Below are positions 21,143-32,795 of a DNA stretch of 64,000 nucleotides, one piece after another. Each line of letters begins with the position of its first letter. The first letter of the stretch is position 1. A model generated the notes under the pieces. That model searched no databases and was not told the DNA's origin. It saw only the letters and a program-made list of their open reading frames with translations. Location of the stretch: contig JAHQIY010000002.1 of the NCBI GenBank assembly GCA_019054805.1, positions 7,440,001 to 7,504,000 of the forward strand, given 5' to 3'. This DNA is from Brachionus manjavacas (lineage: Eukaryota; Rotifera; Eurotatoria; Ploima; Brachionidae). A program made the translations under genes and the position numbers.

Positions 21143-22540
21143 TTTGAAATTAAATGAATTTTTTTGTTTAGAATTTAAAAATTGTCAAATGGTTATTTAC
21201 ATAAATCAATAATATTTATGGCGAAAATGTTACTAACATCTTAATATATTCAATTTCAAATTTTAAAATTGATAAAAATCTTAAACCTTAAGGATTTTCA
21301 TTTGATATGATCAAAATAAACGAAAACATTTTAATTTATTTTAAATTGATATACGGATTTGCACAGAACATTTTATTTTTAATCCATCACGAGATCAGTG
21401 ATTAATAATAGAGAGCATTTTATTTAACTGTTTTTAATTTAATATCAGATAAATTTAAATTCAATCAAAATTATAATTTATGGCTTGTTGCATAATTTTA
21501 ATTACTGTTTTGTTTAAAATTGAATGTTTAATTTAATCAGAATTAATAATTAAAGTTTTTACTTTAAAATTTATGTATTGATTAATCTGGCTTAAGGAAA
21601 GTATCTCTAGTAGAGATCTGAAAAAACTCAATTTGGTTAAAGAATGCTCCGTTTATATTTTCTTTTGTCGATCAAAATTTTTAAATTTTCATTTTTCTTT
21701 TCATTTAATAAATAAAAAATAATGTGCTTTTTTGTAGAATTTCTTTGAATGATTTAAAAAGAATTCTTAACTCATAATTACTATCCATCACTTGACTGTG
21801 TTTGATCAAATTTTTCGACAATCAGTTAAAAGGAAAATTTCTGGCAGAATAATTTTATTAGAATGCAAAAATTTAAAATTAATTGGAATCATTTATTTAG
21901 AAATAAATAATGAACTGATGAGTTTTTGAGGGCTTTTCATCACATTTGTATCATTAATTAAAAAAATTAGTTCTAATGATCAAACATATCTTTTTCACAG
22001 TTTGTTTTCTATTAGATGGAATCTAAAATTTTGAATAAAAAAAATAATCTGAGTGTTTTAAATGAAGCATTTATTACAGCATTATTTTGAAAGTTTTATA
22101 GATTTTCAAATAGAGCTTTATTAAACACTCTGAAAAAAATAAATAGTCATTTAAAAGTTTAGTAATGAACAGAATTTCTTGCAAAATAGAAAGATAATCA
22201 AAAAAATCTCTTCTCACAGTTTAACATTTGCTTTAAAAGCTTCTAATAAATAAACAAATATTCTCTAAAACTTCTATAAACTTAACAAGCGATTTCAGAT
22301 TAAACACCCATGCTGTTGTCTATAAAAGTCAGTACTTATTATTTTAATCTCACTTATTATTAGTTTTTAACTAAAAATATCTTATTATTTTGACAAATAA
22401 TCTTGGTTATGGATAAAAATAACAAAAATATTAAACAAATATTTTTATTCGTAATTTTTCTCACAAAAAATCAAACTTCTATAAATTGACGCTCTCTATC
22501 ATTTCAAATTTTTTTTGTATTTATTTTTTAATATTTTTTT
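21143..22540. other. Gene-free stretch upstream of the protease homologue
   Basis: AT-rich; no frame or recognisable repeat. The promoter of the minus-strand gene should lie at its left edge. Confidence 0.5.
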
Positions 22541-23062
22541 GACATCTAATCCTAGAGGTGCTTTCCGAAATAAATGAATAAAATAGTTAAAAGAAATAGT
22601 TTTTTTATTATTAAATTAATTGAAAATTCTGAAAAAAAAACAATTAGTTTAAAATTAAAGTACATGAATTATTTTTTCGTTTTTTTTAGTATTTTTTTTC
22701 ACATTTTATGAGAATCATTTTATTATTTTTTTTTTAAAGAGCTAAAGCTCGACACAGTTAAATGAATAAATAATAAATTAAAGAAAATTTTATCATGCCA
22801 GACACAAAAAATTTTTTCGGGCAATTTTTCAAATTTTTTCTAAATCTTCTTTAATTTTTGACACATTTTATCGGCACCAGAGGGTTTATTTACTTAACTC
22901 TTCTATTTTAAACCTAAAAAAGCGAATATCGTTTATTTATGTATATTTGTCCTCTTTGTTGTTTTGTTTATCTTTAATATTTTAAATTTACTTTTCTTTA
23001 AATAATTTTTTTTTTTAAACAGAAGAGCCTAAAGCTTGATACAGTTAATAAAAAAAAACAAG
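22500..23062 (+). repeat. Cluster of LINE 3' ends
   Basis: Two clear and one doubtful copies of the LINE terminal motif occur in 550 bp, each after a T-rich tract. They are AAAGAGCTAAAGCTCGACAC (from about 22737, then AGTTAAATGAATAAATAATA), AGAAGAGCCTAAAGCTTGAT (from about 23021, then ACAGTTAATAAAA), and the more distant AGAGGTGCTTTCCG (about 22554, then AAATAAATGAATAAA). They match GAAGGAGCCTAAG at 18.35 kb and GAAGGAGCTTAAG at 31.45 kb. Confidence 0.55.
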
Positions 23063-23439
23063 AATTTTAGGAATAACCTCAAAATAATTTTTTAAACATT
23101 TAAAATAGAATTAGTATAAATTTTTGAATTTAAATTTTTTTTAAGGAATATTCAATAGGTCGATAGGCATTTGCGCACAATAAACTAATATTTGCTCAAA
23201 AATAAATATAATCAGATTGCTTTTAAATTAAATTATAGAGTTGATAATTAGAAATGAATGTTTGAAATTCTTTTGAATGCTTTATTAAAGAATAATGCTG
23301 ACTGATGGAAGGCATACGCTTCAAATAAATCTTGAGATTAGATAAATTCATGAGTTGTATTAAGAAATCAAATCTATTGAATAAGAAATAAAAATTCAAT
23401 TAAACCAAAATTTAACTCGAATGCATTTAACTTAGCATA

Positions 23440-24190
23440 ATAGTTTTATTTTGTTCCTTTTAGTTCTAGCATTTGATTTGAACATTCAGATCTTGGAATC
23501 GAACATTTCAGGGTGTTCGGATGCATAATCAATTTGTGAAATAAAAAAGAAAACACGAAATCCTATCACTACCCGAAAATCAAACAAAACTTGTTTAACT
23601 TCGGATGTAAAACCAAATTCCTCTTCCTTAGAAAAACAGCCTTTCTTCATTCTGTTTGACAGCTTAATCGATCTTCGCTCAAATTCCCTCTTTTTTCGGA
23701 GTCTCTGTTAGGTAGCATCATCTTCCAGCAATTACGCCGATTGATGATCCTTCAATTCGGAGAGATTTCCAAGTGCGGCATTCAGGGTTCCTAAGCTTCT
23801 CTGTTGATTTACTCAGTCAGCTAATCTTGTGAACACGTTTGTTTCAGGCAGCGCTTAAGAAAATCAATTATCAAAATTAGATCTCTTCTAAAAATACATT
23901 ACTCAAATAATCTGAGAGAAAAACAAAATAAGGCGCTCTGTAATTAGCATATATTGGCCCTAATAGAACAAGTTGTGGCCCGGGTACATGCGATTATTAA
24001 TTTCGGGTGCTAATGAATGGCTTTGAGCGCCATAAACAAATGCAAATTAGATTATGCGATCGGGATTATTTAAGATCAGATCAGATAAGTTATGTATCCG
24101 ATTTTGGCGTTGCTTTGTGTAGAACTTTTCAAATTGAATTAAACAAATAAACTAGAATTCTAATAGCAGTAGTTGCTTAATATGGAATCC
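23440..24190. promoter_or_regulatory. Less AT-rich island, candidate enhancer or promoter region
   Basis: Base composition here is visibly more balanced than in the flanks, without any long open frame. It includes the octamer ATGCAAAT (24040-24047, POU-type), ATAAACA (24032, forkhead-type) and TAATTAG (23941, homeodomain-type) within about 110 bp. It lies 0.8-1.5 kb upstream of the GPR158-like start codon, so control of that gene is a reasonable inference. An untranslated exon or ncRNA is an alternative. Confidence 0.35.
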
Positions 24191-24295
24191 CTATTGAATC
24201 AGTAATCATTATTTTTTAATTAAGTCTAAAGGAAAATAAAAGATAGATAAACTAAATTGATTTATTAGATTTTTGCTTCTAAAACGGAACAATAA

Positions 24296-24571
24296 ATGTT
24301 CGTGGTGCATTCAATAGACAGACTAAGAAGAAAAAAAGTAAAAAAAGAAAAAAGAATTTTTTCTCTTCTTCCATTTTCACCTATGATTTATGATCAGGAT
24401 TTTTTAGATATTGATTTCGATAATTTAAATATTTGCGAGCAAGTGTCTTTAAAAGTTGCTAATGACTTGTCAAAAACAATCGGAAAATTTTGTCAGGCAA
24501 CAGCATTAGAGCAAAATAATCATAATTTAATATTGTTACCCAAGTGTATTTATTTAATGGCAAGCATTTAA
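24296..24571 (+). CDS. Small hypothetical ORF (doubtful)
   Basis: An ATG-started 91-residue frame with a basic N terminus (RLRRKKVKKEKR) and a middle of mixed composition (FDNLNICEQVSLKVANDLS). It has no domain I recognise and no clear splice partner. It could be an upstream ORF or exon of the GPR158-like transcript, or chance. Confidence 0.2.
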   Translation: MFVVHSIDRLRRKKVKKEKRIFSLLPFSPMIYDQDFLDIDFDNLNICEQVSLKVANDLSKTIGKFCQATALEQNNHNLILLPKCIYLMASI

Positions 24572-24987
24572 ATCCAATTCCCCAGCGAGACTTTTAAAAA
24601 CTATTAACTTTTTTTAGTGTAGAGCTCGCGGGCTAGGCCACTTAGCGGCATCGTTTAGAAATTAAGTCTAATTAAACAATCGGAAGTTAATGCCGCAGTT
24701 TTTTCTCAACAATTTTTTTTCTTTTATTTTATTTAAAATAAACACTAAAAAAATAATCAAAATTGTCTGATAATAAATCACCTAAATTTTTTTCCCCTTT
24801 TTTTTTTTAATTTTTTTAATTTTTATTTTAATCAGAATGAAAGAAAAAAAATCATTTCAGAACCTTAAATCAAAACATAGCAAATAATTATAAAATATCG
24901 AAATTTTATTTATTTTTTCTTCATCAATATTTTATTTTTCGAGCATAATTTCCGCAGTGACTAATTGACGAGAAATCGCTAGTCCAG
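24572..24987. other. Leader region of the GPR158-like gene
   Basis: Contains a short GC-rich patch (GTAGAGCTCGCGGGCTAGGC, about 24618) in otherwise AT-rich DNA; no frame. Probably 5' UTR or promoter. Confidence 0.35.
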
Positions 24988-27900
24988 ATGCTGCTGCTGC
25001 CTATTGCATGTGTGGTGCTGATGGCGGTTCGGATCGGGGCCATCAGCCGATACTGTTCAGGAGTGCACCGCGAAGACCTCGTCAAGCAATTCGACAACTG
25101 CGTCAATATATCTTCGCTGGAGTCTAGGTCGTACTCGCTGCACGAGAAACAACAGATAGAACAAAAGTACCTAAACATTCTGTCCATTTTGGACAAGATC
25201 ATGGTATCCATGAACGAGCTAAGCACGTCGAAAAACGAGACCAAAAATTTGTTCCTAGACATATTGGATCTGGTCAAGTTGGCCAATAGTCACAGTCAAC
25301 TCAAATTTTGCGTCACCTCAATTTGTTCTTTGTTCAAAAATTGCGAATTTCCGATCAACATCGAGTACCAGAACTTCGAGAATGACGCCATGGTGGCAGC
25401 GCGCATGGCCGCGCTCCTCACCGGCCTTATACTCAACCAAAAAATTGAAAACCAGAGCTACTTGTCCAAGCTAAATTTGTACACCCTGCTTAGGCTTAGC
25501 ATTAGTGAATACGAGAATATTTACGACGCCAAGGTGGCTTTTTGGCGCAACCCTGGCGAGAGCCGTGTCATCATTCATGCCACCAAAAGCCTCAGAAACC
25601 GAAGTAAGCAAAAATCAAATATCTGTTTTAGCTTAGTAGTTTTCATTTATTGATTTTTATGTTTTATTTTTTTTATTTTTTTAATTGATAAATTAGATAA
25701 AGCGGTAGAATTTTTATTAAATAGCAATCTTATCCGCGATTTTGTATGTGTTTGTTAAATATAGAAAATATTTGGCTTATAAAAGCTTATTTAATGAATT
25801 TCAGGATATTATTAAAAGCGCAAATGGATTTAGATTTATTTTTTTTTAAATTATTGAAAATTAATTAAAATTTTGTACTTAATTTATTTATTTATTCAAA
25901 AAAGACGCTTTTTTCGCAAAGATTAAGTAAGCCAGAGTCCTTGAGAACATTGTTAATTCAAGAAGAACCAGTTTTTCGTGTTTTTTCTAAAAAAATTGAA
26001 GTAATTGTACTGAGTTATATTTTTTTTCACAAATATATTTTAAATAAAAAGAGAAAATCTACATAATTCAACAAAGATTTATTAATTTGAAAAATCTGTT
26101 CCAAAGAAATGAGGATTTGAATTTTTTTAAAACGAGTCAAATGACTCTTTCAGTGTTAAATTTCATGCCAATTGATTGATAGCTAATTTTTGCTCTAATA
26201 ATACTAAATTTGTTTTGCTGATTAAAGTGATGAAAGTTTGCTGAAATTTAATTTGGTGGAACCAAATTTTTACACTTAGTTTCAGTTACAGATAAAGTTT
26301 AACAAAAAAATTTTTTGTACTGATGTCTATACAATAGTTCCAAACAAATAAAAATACTTTTTTTTTCCAAAGATTGAAATTTGATAAAAAAAAAATGCAA
26401 ACACATAAAAAAATATTGGCAAATGCGTATTCAGATGACAATTTTAGGCTAATAGAAAAAATTACTTCTTCTAATTTTTTTCTCCTTTTTTTTTATTTTA
26501 AAATTTCACAATACTCCCATCAATTAAACAAAAATAAAAAACACTTTCTCTCAATTAAAAGAAGGAAGTAATTTAGTGATTTTTTTTTCAATTAAACTAA
26601 AAATAAATAATTCTGTTGACTAACAATTTTGTTCAAGTAATTGAGGTGAAAGATTTCAAGCAAATATTGGAGAATACAAAAAACTTCCAATGGTACTACA
26701 AATGGCTTTCGGACAAACGCAAATTGGTAAATGTGTCCAAAATAAATTGGATATACAAATCAGACGATTTAAAGAACAGCCTTGAAGGGTTTCAGGCCAA
26801 AACGTACGGACAGTTTGTTTATCCATTGACAGTTGAGTTAAATAATATTCGATTTGTATCGAACATAACCTATGATTGTTTGTCAGGTATTTGGAACAGG
26901 ATAGTGAGCGTACCATTTTTTGACGCAAATGGAGACATCAGAGGTGTAGTGTCTATTTCGATTTCCTTGAACAATTTCGACCTAAAACAGTGTGGTGAGA
27001 GCGAAGATTCTGAGGACTACTCAAACTCAACCGAAAAGTATGATGACCCTTTTTTTAACACAGATAAATGTGACCGCGAATCAACAATAGTATACTTTTA
27101 AGCCCCAGTTATAAACAAAATAAAAAAAAAAAAATTTAGTGCATCAATGAGCCTGGTAAAGGCTTTGTCCTTGGATCATACAAATGCCAATGCAAGCCTG
27201 GTTTTTACAGAAGTCTTATTTTAAATGCGAGTCAATATGCATGTATAAAATGTTCCGAAGGATGTGACACATGTGAAGGTACTTTTTTTGTCCAAATCTT
27301 AAAGCATCTGAAAAATTTACCTTTTTTTAGATGATCGACCCTGTAAAACAGATATTCCTATTCAGTATAAACGAGCAGCTCTAATCATAAACCTCATTTG
27401 CATACTCATAAGTCTAATTTTAATCCTTCTCTTGTGGTATCATAGTACACAAAAAATTCTCAAGACATCAAGCCCTAGAATGCTTTTTATGGTTCTTTTG
27501 GGTGCCATTGTTTCCTATTCGGAAATTTTGCCCATGTATTTTGAGCCCAGCTATTGGACTTGTATGAGTGCTCAAGTTTTGTATTTGGAGGGATTTTTGC
27601 TAGCCTATGGAGCTCTTGTACTCAAAACTTGGAGGTAGTTGTTCAAAATTTTTAATTGAATATTTAAAAAAAAAAATTTTTAGAGAATGTAAATTGTTTT
27701 ATGTAAGAAGTGTAAAGACAATTAAAATAACAGATCAGTCGTTGATGAAAAGACTTGGAATCATAATGGGCATAGGCACAGCCTATTTGATCATATGGGC
27801 ATTGAGAAGGGTCGATAGTCCGAGAGAGGAGCAAAGACTCGACCCTTTTGGACTCAAATATGAAGCTTGTACTGTAACAGAATGGAATTTTGTATCAATG

Positions 27901-28728
27901 GCCTGTAATTAGACTTTTTTTTCTTTGATTTTTTTTTATTTTTTATCTGTAATTTTTGTGTAGTTCAACTTGCTATCTTGTTATGGGGTGCTGTTTTGTC
28001 TATCCAAGTAAGAAGGGCTTCAATCGCTTTCAAAGAAACAAAACTAGTTACGTGGGCGATTTTCAACGAAGGTGTTGTCCTTTGCTTTGTTATTTTAATC
28101 AAGTAATTTAAATTAAAAAGAATGTAAAATTTTTGTAAAATAATTAATTCAAAATTTTCAAGTGTTCTTTTGAAAAACACTAAAGTATCATGTTATGTTC
28201 CATTTATAATTAATTTTATTCGCATTCACTTAACCATTACAATTATGCTATCACTTTTATTTTCGTACAAAGTAAGTTGAATGGCCATAGAACTAATTTT
28301 TTTTTCAAAAATTGTTTGCTTAGATCTATACGATACTAATAGCTCGGAAGAAACCGTATCATGCAAATCAAGCGCCAGGTCTTTTGAACAGTATCACAGT
28401 GAATGATAAAGATGGTGACCAAAAGAGTTTTTCTGTCCACGAAGAGACGGAAAAAGAGCGCGATCTTAAGATAGAAGTGCAGCGTTTGTACAGGCAGATA
28501 GAGGAGATGCGGTCCTTGAGCATGAGAATCGCAAATCCACATCTATTGCAGAAAAAATCCCGTTTCGGCTATCAGAATAAAAAGTCCAAATTTTACAAGT
28601 CTAAAAATTTGCCATCAGAGAACGAAATTAGCAAAGTGTTGTCAAACCATGATGCCGAATCGCAGTCTTTTCTAAATACCGAAACCTCGAGAGCTAAAAA
28701 ATTAGGACCTATTGAAGAGACAAATTAA
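24988..28728 (+). CDS. GPR158/GPR179-like class C orphan GPCR
   Basis: Eight exons join in phase to 794 residues: 24988-25603, 26638-27089, 27140-27278, 27331-27634, 27684-27904, 27964-28102, 28163-28271 and 28324-28728. A signal peptide (MLLLPIACVVLMAVRIGA) precedes a Cache-type ectodomain with GESRVII (residue about 195) and DIRGVVSISISLNNFDLKQC. Then comes the Cys-rich EGF-like linker with KGFVLGSYKCQCKPGFY and GCDTCEDDRPC (about 357-405), all typical of GPR158/179. Seven hydrophobic spans follow (about 410-660). The tail has LYRQIEEMRSLSMRIANPHL against LYAQLEIYKRKKMITNNPHL in GPR158. Vertebrate GPR158 binds RGS7-Gbeta5 and has been reported to sense glycine. Intron 1 (1,034 bp) holds a TTAA-type repeat. 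Confidence 0.9.
25890..26153 (-). mobile_element. TTAA-ended repeat copy in intron 1 of the GPR158-like gene
   Basis: Read on the minus strand from 26153: TTTAACACTGAAAGAG, GACTCGTTTTAAAAAAATTC, AAATCCTCATTTC, ACAGATTTTTC and TGTAGATTTTCTC. The same order of blocks begins the element at 34.23 kb (TTTAACACTAAGAG, GACTCGTTTTAAAAAATC, AAATCCTCACATTT, ACAGATTTTTTG, TGTAGATTGCATC). The far end is not identifiable, so the left boundary is approximate. Confidence 0.5.
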
Positions 28729-28941
28729 TTTTATTCTTTCTAAATTTTTTCCTCGCATTTATTTATTGTTATATGTTTATATTTAGTTCATTGAATTTTA
28801 TTTAATTAAAGCTAAAATTTAACATTTTTTTTAATTAAAATTTTTAAAATGCAAATTTTGTTTTAAATTAATCAAGTTTTATTCATGGCTTTTAATTGAA
28901 ATTAATTTTAATTTAAATTATTTTTCGCCTACTTGCCATTT

Positions 28942-29151
28942 TCATTCACTTTGAATTTGATGCAATAATTTTTCAATGTTGTCATTTTCAAAATTGAATT
29001 TTAGCAGCAAATCCATACCATTGATTGCGGAATTTTCATAAATTCGAACAAAAGGTTTAGCAATAAACAAATTAATATTTTCCTTTTGCAATATTAGAAA
29101 ATCAAATATATCTAAAAGCTTTTTTTTTCTCAAATAAAAGCATTCTATTAA
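28942..29151 (-). pseudogene. Possible last exon or relic, faintly importin-alpha-like
   Basis: A minus-strand frame follows an acceptor-like TTATTAATAG (about 29152) and reads KLLDIFDFLILQKENINLF, then NSAINGMDLLLKFNFENDNIEKLLHQIQSE and a stop. The latter resembles the importin-alpha C-terminal segment (EEAYGLDKIEFLQSHEN). No upstream exon could be found in the next 1.5 kb on this strand. It may be a relic or chance. Confidence 0.2.
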
Positions 29152-29159
29152 TAAATATT

Positions 29160-30785
29160 GATTTTTTAAAAGTTAAAAAAATTAAGCTCAGATAATTTAT
29201 TTTTTTAGTTTACTCAAAAATAAGATTTCTTCCTTGCCTAGATTTAGCTAACATTTTTACAATTACAATATTAAGTAAATAGAGAACAAAAAGCCTGGTC
29301 CGAATGCCTGGAGATGTTCTTGCTCTGAATTGTTAAGCAGTAAATATTAACATTAAACAAAATAAAATGTTATTTAAAAAAAAATCAATAGAATTTATAA
29401 TTTTTCGGCTTCTTTGCATTTATATTAAAAATCAATTCAGGCTTTAATTATTTTCAAAGGTTTAAATTTTAATTTCAACCCCAAAAGAACTAAAAATTGA
29501 TTTAATAAAGATAGATAGATAATTAATGAATTTTCTTTAGCAAAAAAATTATTGACAACTGTCTTAAATTTTATACATGTTGAATATCCATCTATTTAAG
29601 TTTAAAAAGTATTCAAATTAGGGTTGGATCTTTGGATAAATTTTGATATTTGGTTATATTGTCAAGCATTTAAAGATGCCTTGTATTTGAACTAAATTAG
29701 CCTCTTGAAGTCAAGTTGATCTGTTTTTTTAACCTGACCTTTTCTTTTAATTATATTCACCTTTTATTGCCGAAGTTTAATGTTCGTTTAAATTAGAAAA
29801 TAATCTTAGCTTTAGAGTTATTAAGTCCGTAGAGAAAATATATCATTGTTGAAAATAGATATTATCTAAGGGCTTTCTGACGTTCAATGTGGTATGATGA
29901 TGGTATAGATTATCAAAAAAGAATTAAGTTTAATTACTTATTTCATTTTACATTTTATTTGATAAATTACAACCGTCTGATTAAAATGAAAATTGAAAAT
30001 TAAAAATTTTATTCTATCAATTTTTGTTTCAACTTAGTTTGAACTATGAGCATTTTTTCGTAGCTTTGAAATAAAGAATATTGTCTTGATAAGAAAAAAT
30101 ATTGGAAAAAAATTAATTAATTTTTTTGAAAATTTGAACATTTAAATGTTTTTTTTAAATTGTCACTTAATCAAGTCAAATAGATCTTAATTTTGAATCA
30201 AATTATCGCATTCAACATGATCTAACAAAAATTTGAATTAATTTTTTTTATACTTTATTACTTGAAATAGAAATTCTGATCACTAAAAGAATTGGTATTT
30301 TAATATTTTGATGTTTTATATTAAATGAAAAATACGTCAAATATTTATCTTGAAAGAAGTTCTTTAATTCAAAAATTTCAAATTAAATTTTAAATAGTTA
30401 AAATATTCAATTATGAAAAGTCAATATCTTAATTTATGACTTTTTCTAAAAATAAGTTATCAATAAAATAAGAATCAAAAAATCAAATAATGAATTTTGA
30501 ATATTTTTAAAATTCCCTTAATACTTAAATTTTACTTAAAGAAAAAAAAATTTACATATATGTATTTATAATAAAAATATTAGCCACATTCAACAATAAC
30601 TCTCCTAATGGATTTTATACTGGTTTAAAAATCGGTCGCTGTTAAAACACTTGATCAATCGGCTTTTGAAGGAATTCAAAAATTTTAAATATGTAAAATT
30701 AAAAAAAAATTAACAATTATTTTTATTGCTTTGTCTACAGAAAAAGAATTATAAATATAAGAATTTTTTACTTCATTTCTTTTAA
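29160..30785. other. Gene-free stretch
   Basis: AT-rich, with no supported frame or repeat. Confidence 0.5.
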
Positions 30786-31492
30786 TCAATAGAAAAATTT
30801 AAATTGTACAAACTTAAATGATAGTTTCAAATGATAGTTTTGAACCCAAACTTTAAGGGCGATCAAAAAGTACTCGAAGATCTTTAGAGCGACAAAACTA
30901 GTCCCGTAGCTGAGAAACAGACCATATGAAGTTAGGTTGAAACATCTAAAACTTACAGACTTGTTCACAAGAAGAATGAGAGGTAACTAAATTGCATATT
31001 TCAAAATCCAAAGAGGACTCGATAAAGTCAACTGGATGGTCCTAGGATCTGTCCCAGCTAAGAAATTGAATGAACCCTCAGCTGGCATAAGAAGACAAGT
31101 TAAACGATTAATCAAGCAAACTGTGAACAAATTGAAAAGCTGGCGCGAACACTTCTTCATAAATCGTATTGTACCTTACTGGAATTCACTAAGCCAAGAA
31201 TTAGTCGATACGTCATCGACTGTGATGTTCAAGAAAGGTTTAGACAACTATATAAGAGCGAATAAAACATATTTAACTCCTAGTTTAACTCCTATGGACA
31301 AATTTTACTTAAAATTACCTGTCATTACTTAAAATTTGTCCATTTTAATTGTCTTTTATATTATATTTTAATTTATTTTACTCTTAACGTATTTTTTCTT
31401 AATTTTTTATTTTTTTTTATTCTTTTTTTTTATTTTTTTTTTATTCTGAAGGAGCTTAAGCACGGTACAGAAAACAAATAAAATAAATAATA
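30786..31492 (+). pseudogene. 5'-truncated LINE, ORF2 C terminus and 3' end
   Basis: Translation gives RATKLVP*LRNRPYEVRLKHL, LTDLFTRRMRGN, AYFKIQRGLDKVNW and, after 31036, REHFFINRIVPYWNSLSQEL followed by FKKGLDNYI. This is the jockey-type ORF2 tail, with two in-frame stops. The 3' UTR is T-rich and ends GAAGGAGCTTAAGCACGGTA (from 31446) and AATAAATAATAATAAA. The ORF at 31036-31332 is therefore part of a retrotransposon. Confidence 0.85.
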
Positions 31493-31969
31493 ATAAATAG
31501 TTAATTATTATTCAACTTTTATTTTTACTTCTATTAAAGTTGTTGAGCTTGTTTTCGACATTTCAAAAACAAAACAGCAAATAATTTAATTTGACTATTT
31601 TTCTTTCAAATATTCAGTATATTATGATGTAATGGTATCTATAGTGCGCAAAATGAATTAGGCACTCCATCAGGAAAATGATAACAGCTTACTACTACTA
31701 CTATAATTATTATTTATTCTTAAAAGTTTATTTTTGTATTTAAAATCAAATAATCTTAATCTCTAAATAATCTTAAGAATGCATCATCTTCAATTCTTTC
31801 ATCACATCAAAAAATCACTTTTACCCATTTTTAGTTTGTTTCTGCAAAAACCTAATCCGGTCTTAATATGGATCAGAATTAATTGTACATATCCGATTTT
31901 GTTTATTGAATCGGTTTTTGACTTCAAATTGTAAATACTTAAGATTGAGATTTTGCATTTATCAAATTC

Positions 31970-32180
31970 AGACTTTTTTATAAGCCACAGTTTTAAGTCA
32001 AAGTTATGACTTGAACTTTATAAAAAAAAATACCACAATAACTATCAAGAATGGTAAAAGGAACATTTTGCCCCCATTAACTACATGGAACGGCAAAAAA
32101 TTCATCTTATTCGGACTTTTTTTTTTTTAAATTTAATTCATTGACTTAAGACTTGTGACTTGAAAACAACCCTGATCAAA
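31970..32180. repeat. GACTTT-word repeat, copy A
   Basis: Contains AAGTCAAAGTTATGACTTGA, ACATGGAACGGCAAAAAATT, CGGACTTTTTT and GACTTGTGACTTGAAAACAA. The core ACATGGAACGGCAAAAAATTC is nearly repeated in copy B (ACCTGGAACGGTAAAAAATT). Confidence 0.5.
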
Positions 32181-32589
32181 TTATAATAAAATCATCAGGT
32201 TTGATCAAGATTTCATCAATTAATCTAAAATCATTAAGATCTTGTTTAATTTTAATTAATAAATCTATTTCATCCTCTCGATACTCTTATCATATGTTTT
32301 TGACCCTCAGTTTTCATTCTAGCGTGATATCTCATTGACCAAAAATTATCCAAGATAGCTAAGAGAATGAAATACCGTGGAAAAACCACCTTTTTTAATA
32401 TGATTGTCTTAAAACCTATGTAAGTCGTCAGATGATATCTAAAGATTCCAAACAGACTACAAATTCTGAAAGAAGAAAAATTTTTAAAAATTTAGGTTTT
32501 TTAATTAAGTTTTTTTTCGCGAAATAAATTTAATAAAATTTTCCTTAAAAAAATTAGAAAAAAAATGAAGAATTTTTATTTTTTGACTC

Positions 32590-32795
32590 ATTTTATTCAA
32601 TTTCAGTCCAAATCAAAGTCAGGACCTTTTTAAATTAAATTCTGGACTCGGAATTTAGTTTTTGTAACTTTGACTTTAACTAGGCCGCCTTAATAAATAC
32701 CTGGAACGGTAAAAAATTCATGTGGCCAGACTTTAAAAAGAAAAAAAATTATAAATCCGGACTTTAATTTTGGACTATTAAACAGCTCTGTTTGA
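32590..32795. repeat. GACTTT-word repeat, copy B
   Basis: Contains TCCAAATCAAAGTCAGGACC, AACTTTGACTTTAACTAGG, CTGGAACGGTAAAAAATTCA, CCGGACTTTAATTTTGGAC and AAACAGCTCTG. The end matches copy C (GGACTTTAATTTGGA, AAACAACTCTGG). Confidence 0.55.

Noticed and set aside
21905..21945. Hammerhead core at CTGATGAG near 21,915
   Set aside because: No GAAAC partner or stem II follows within the required distance.
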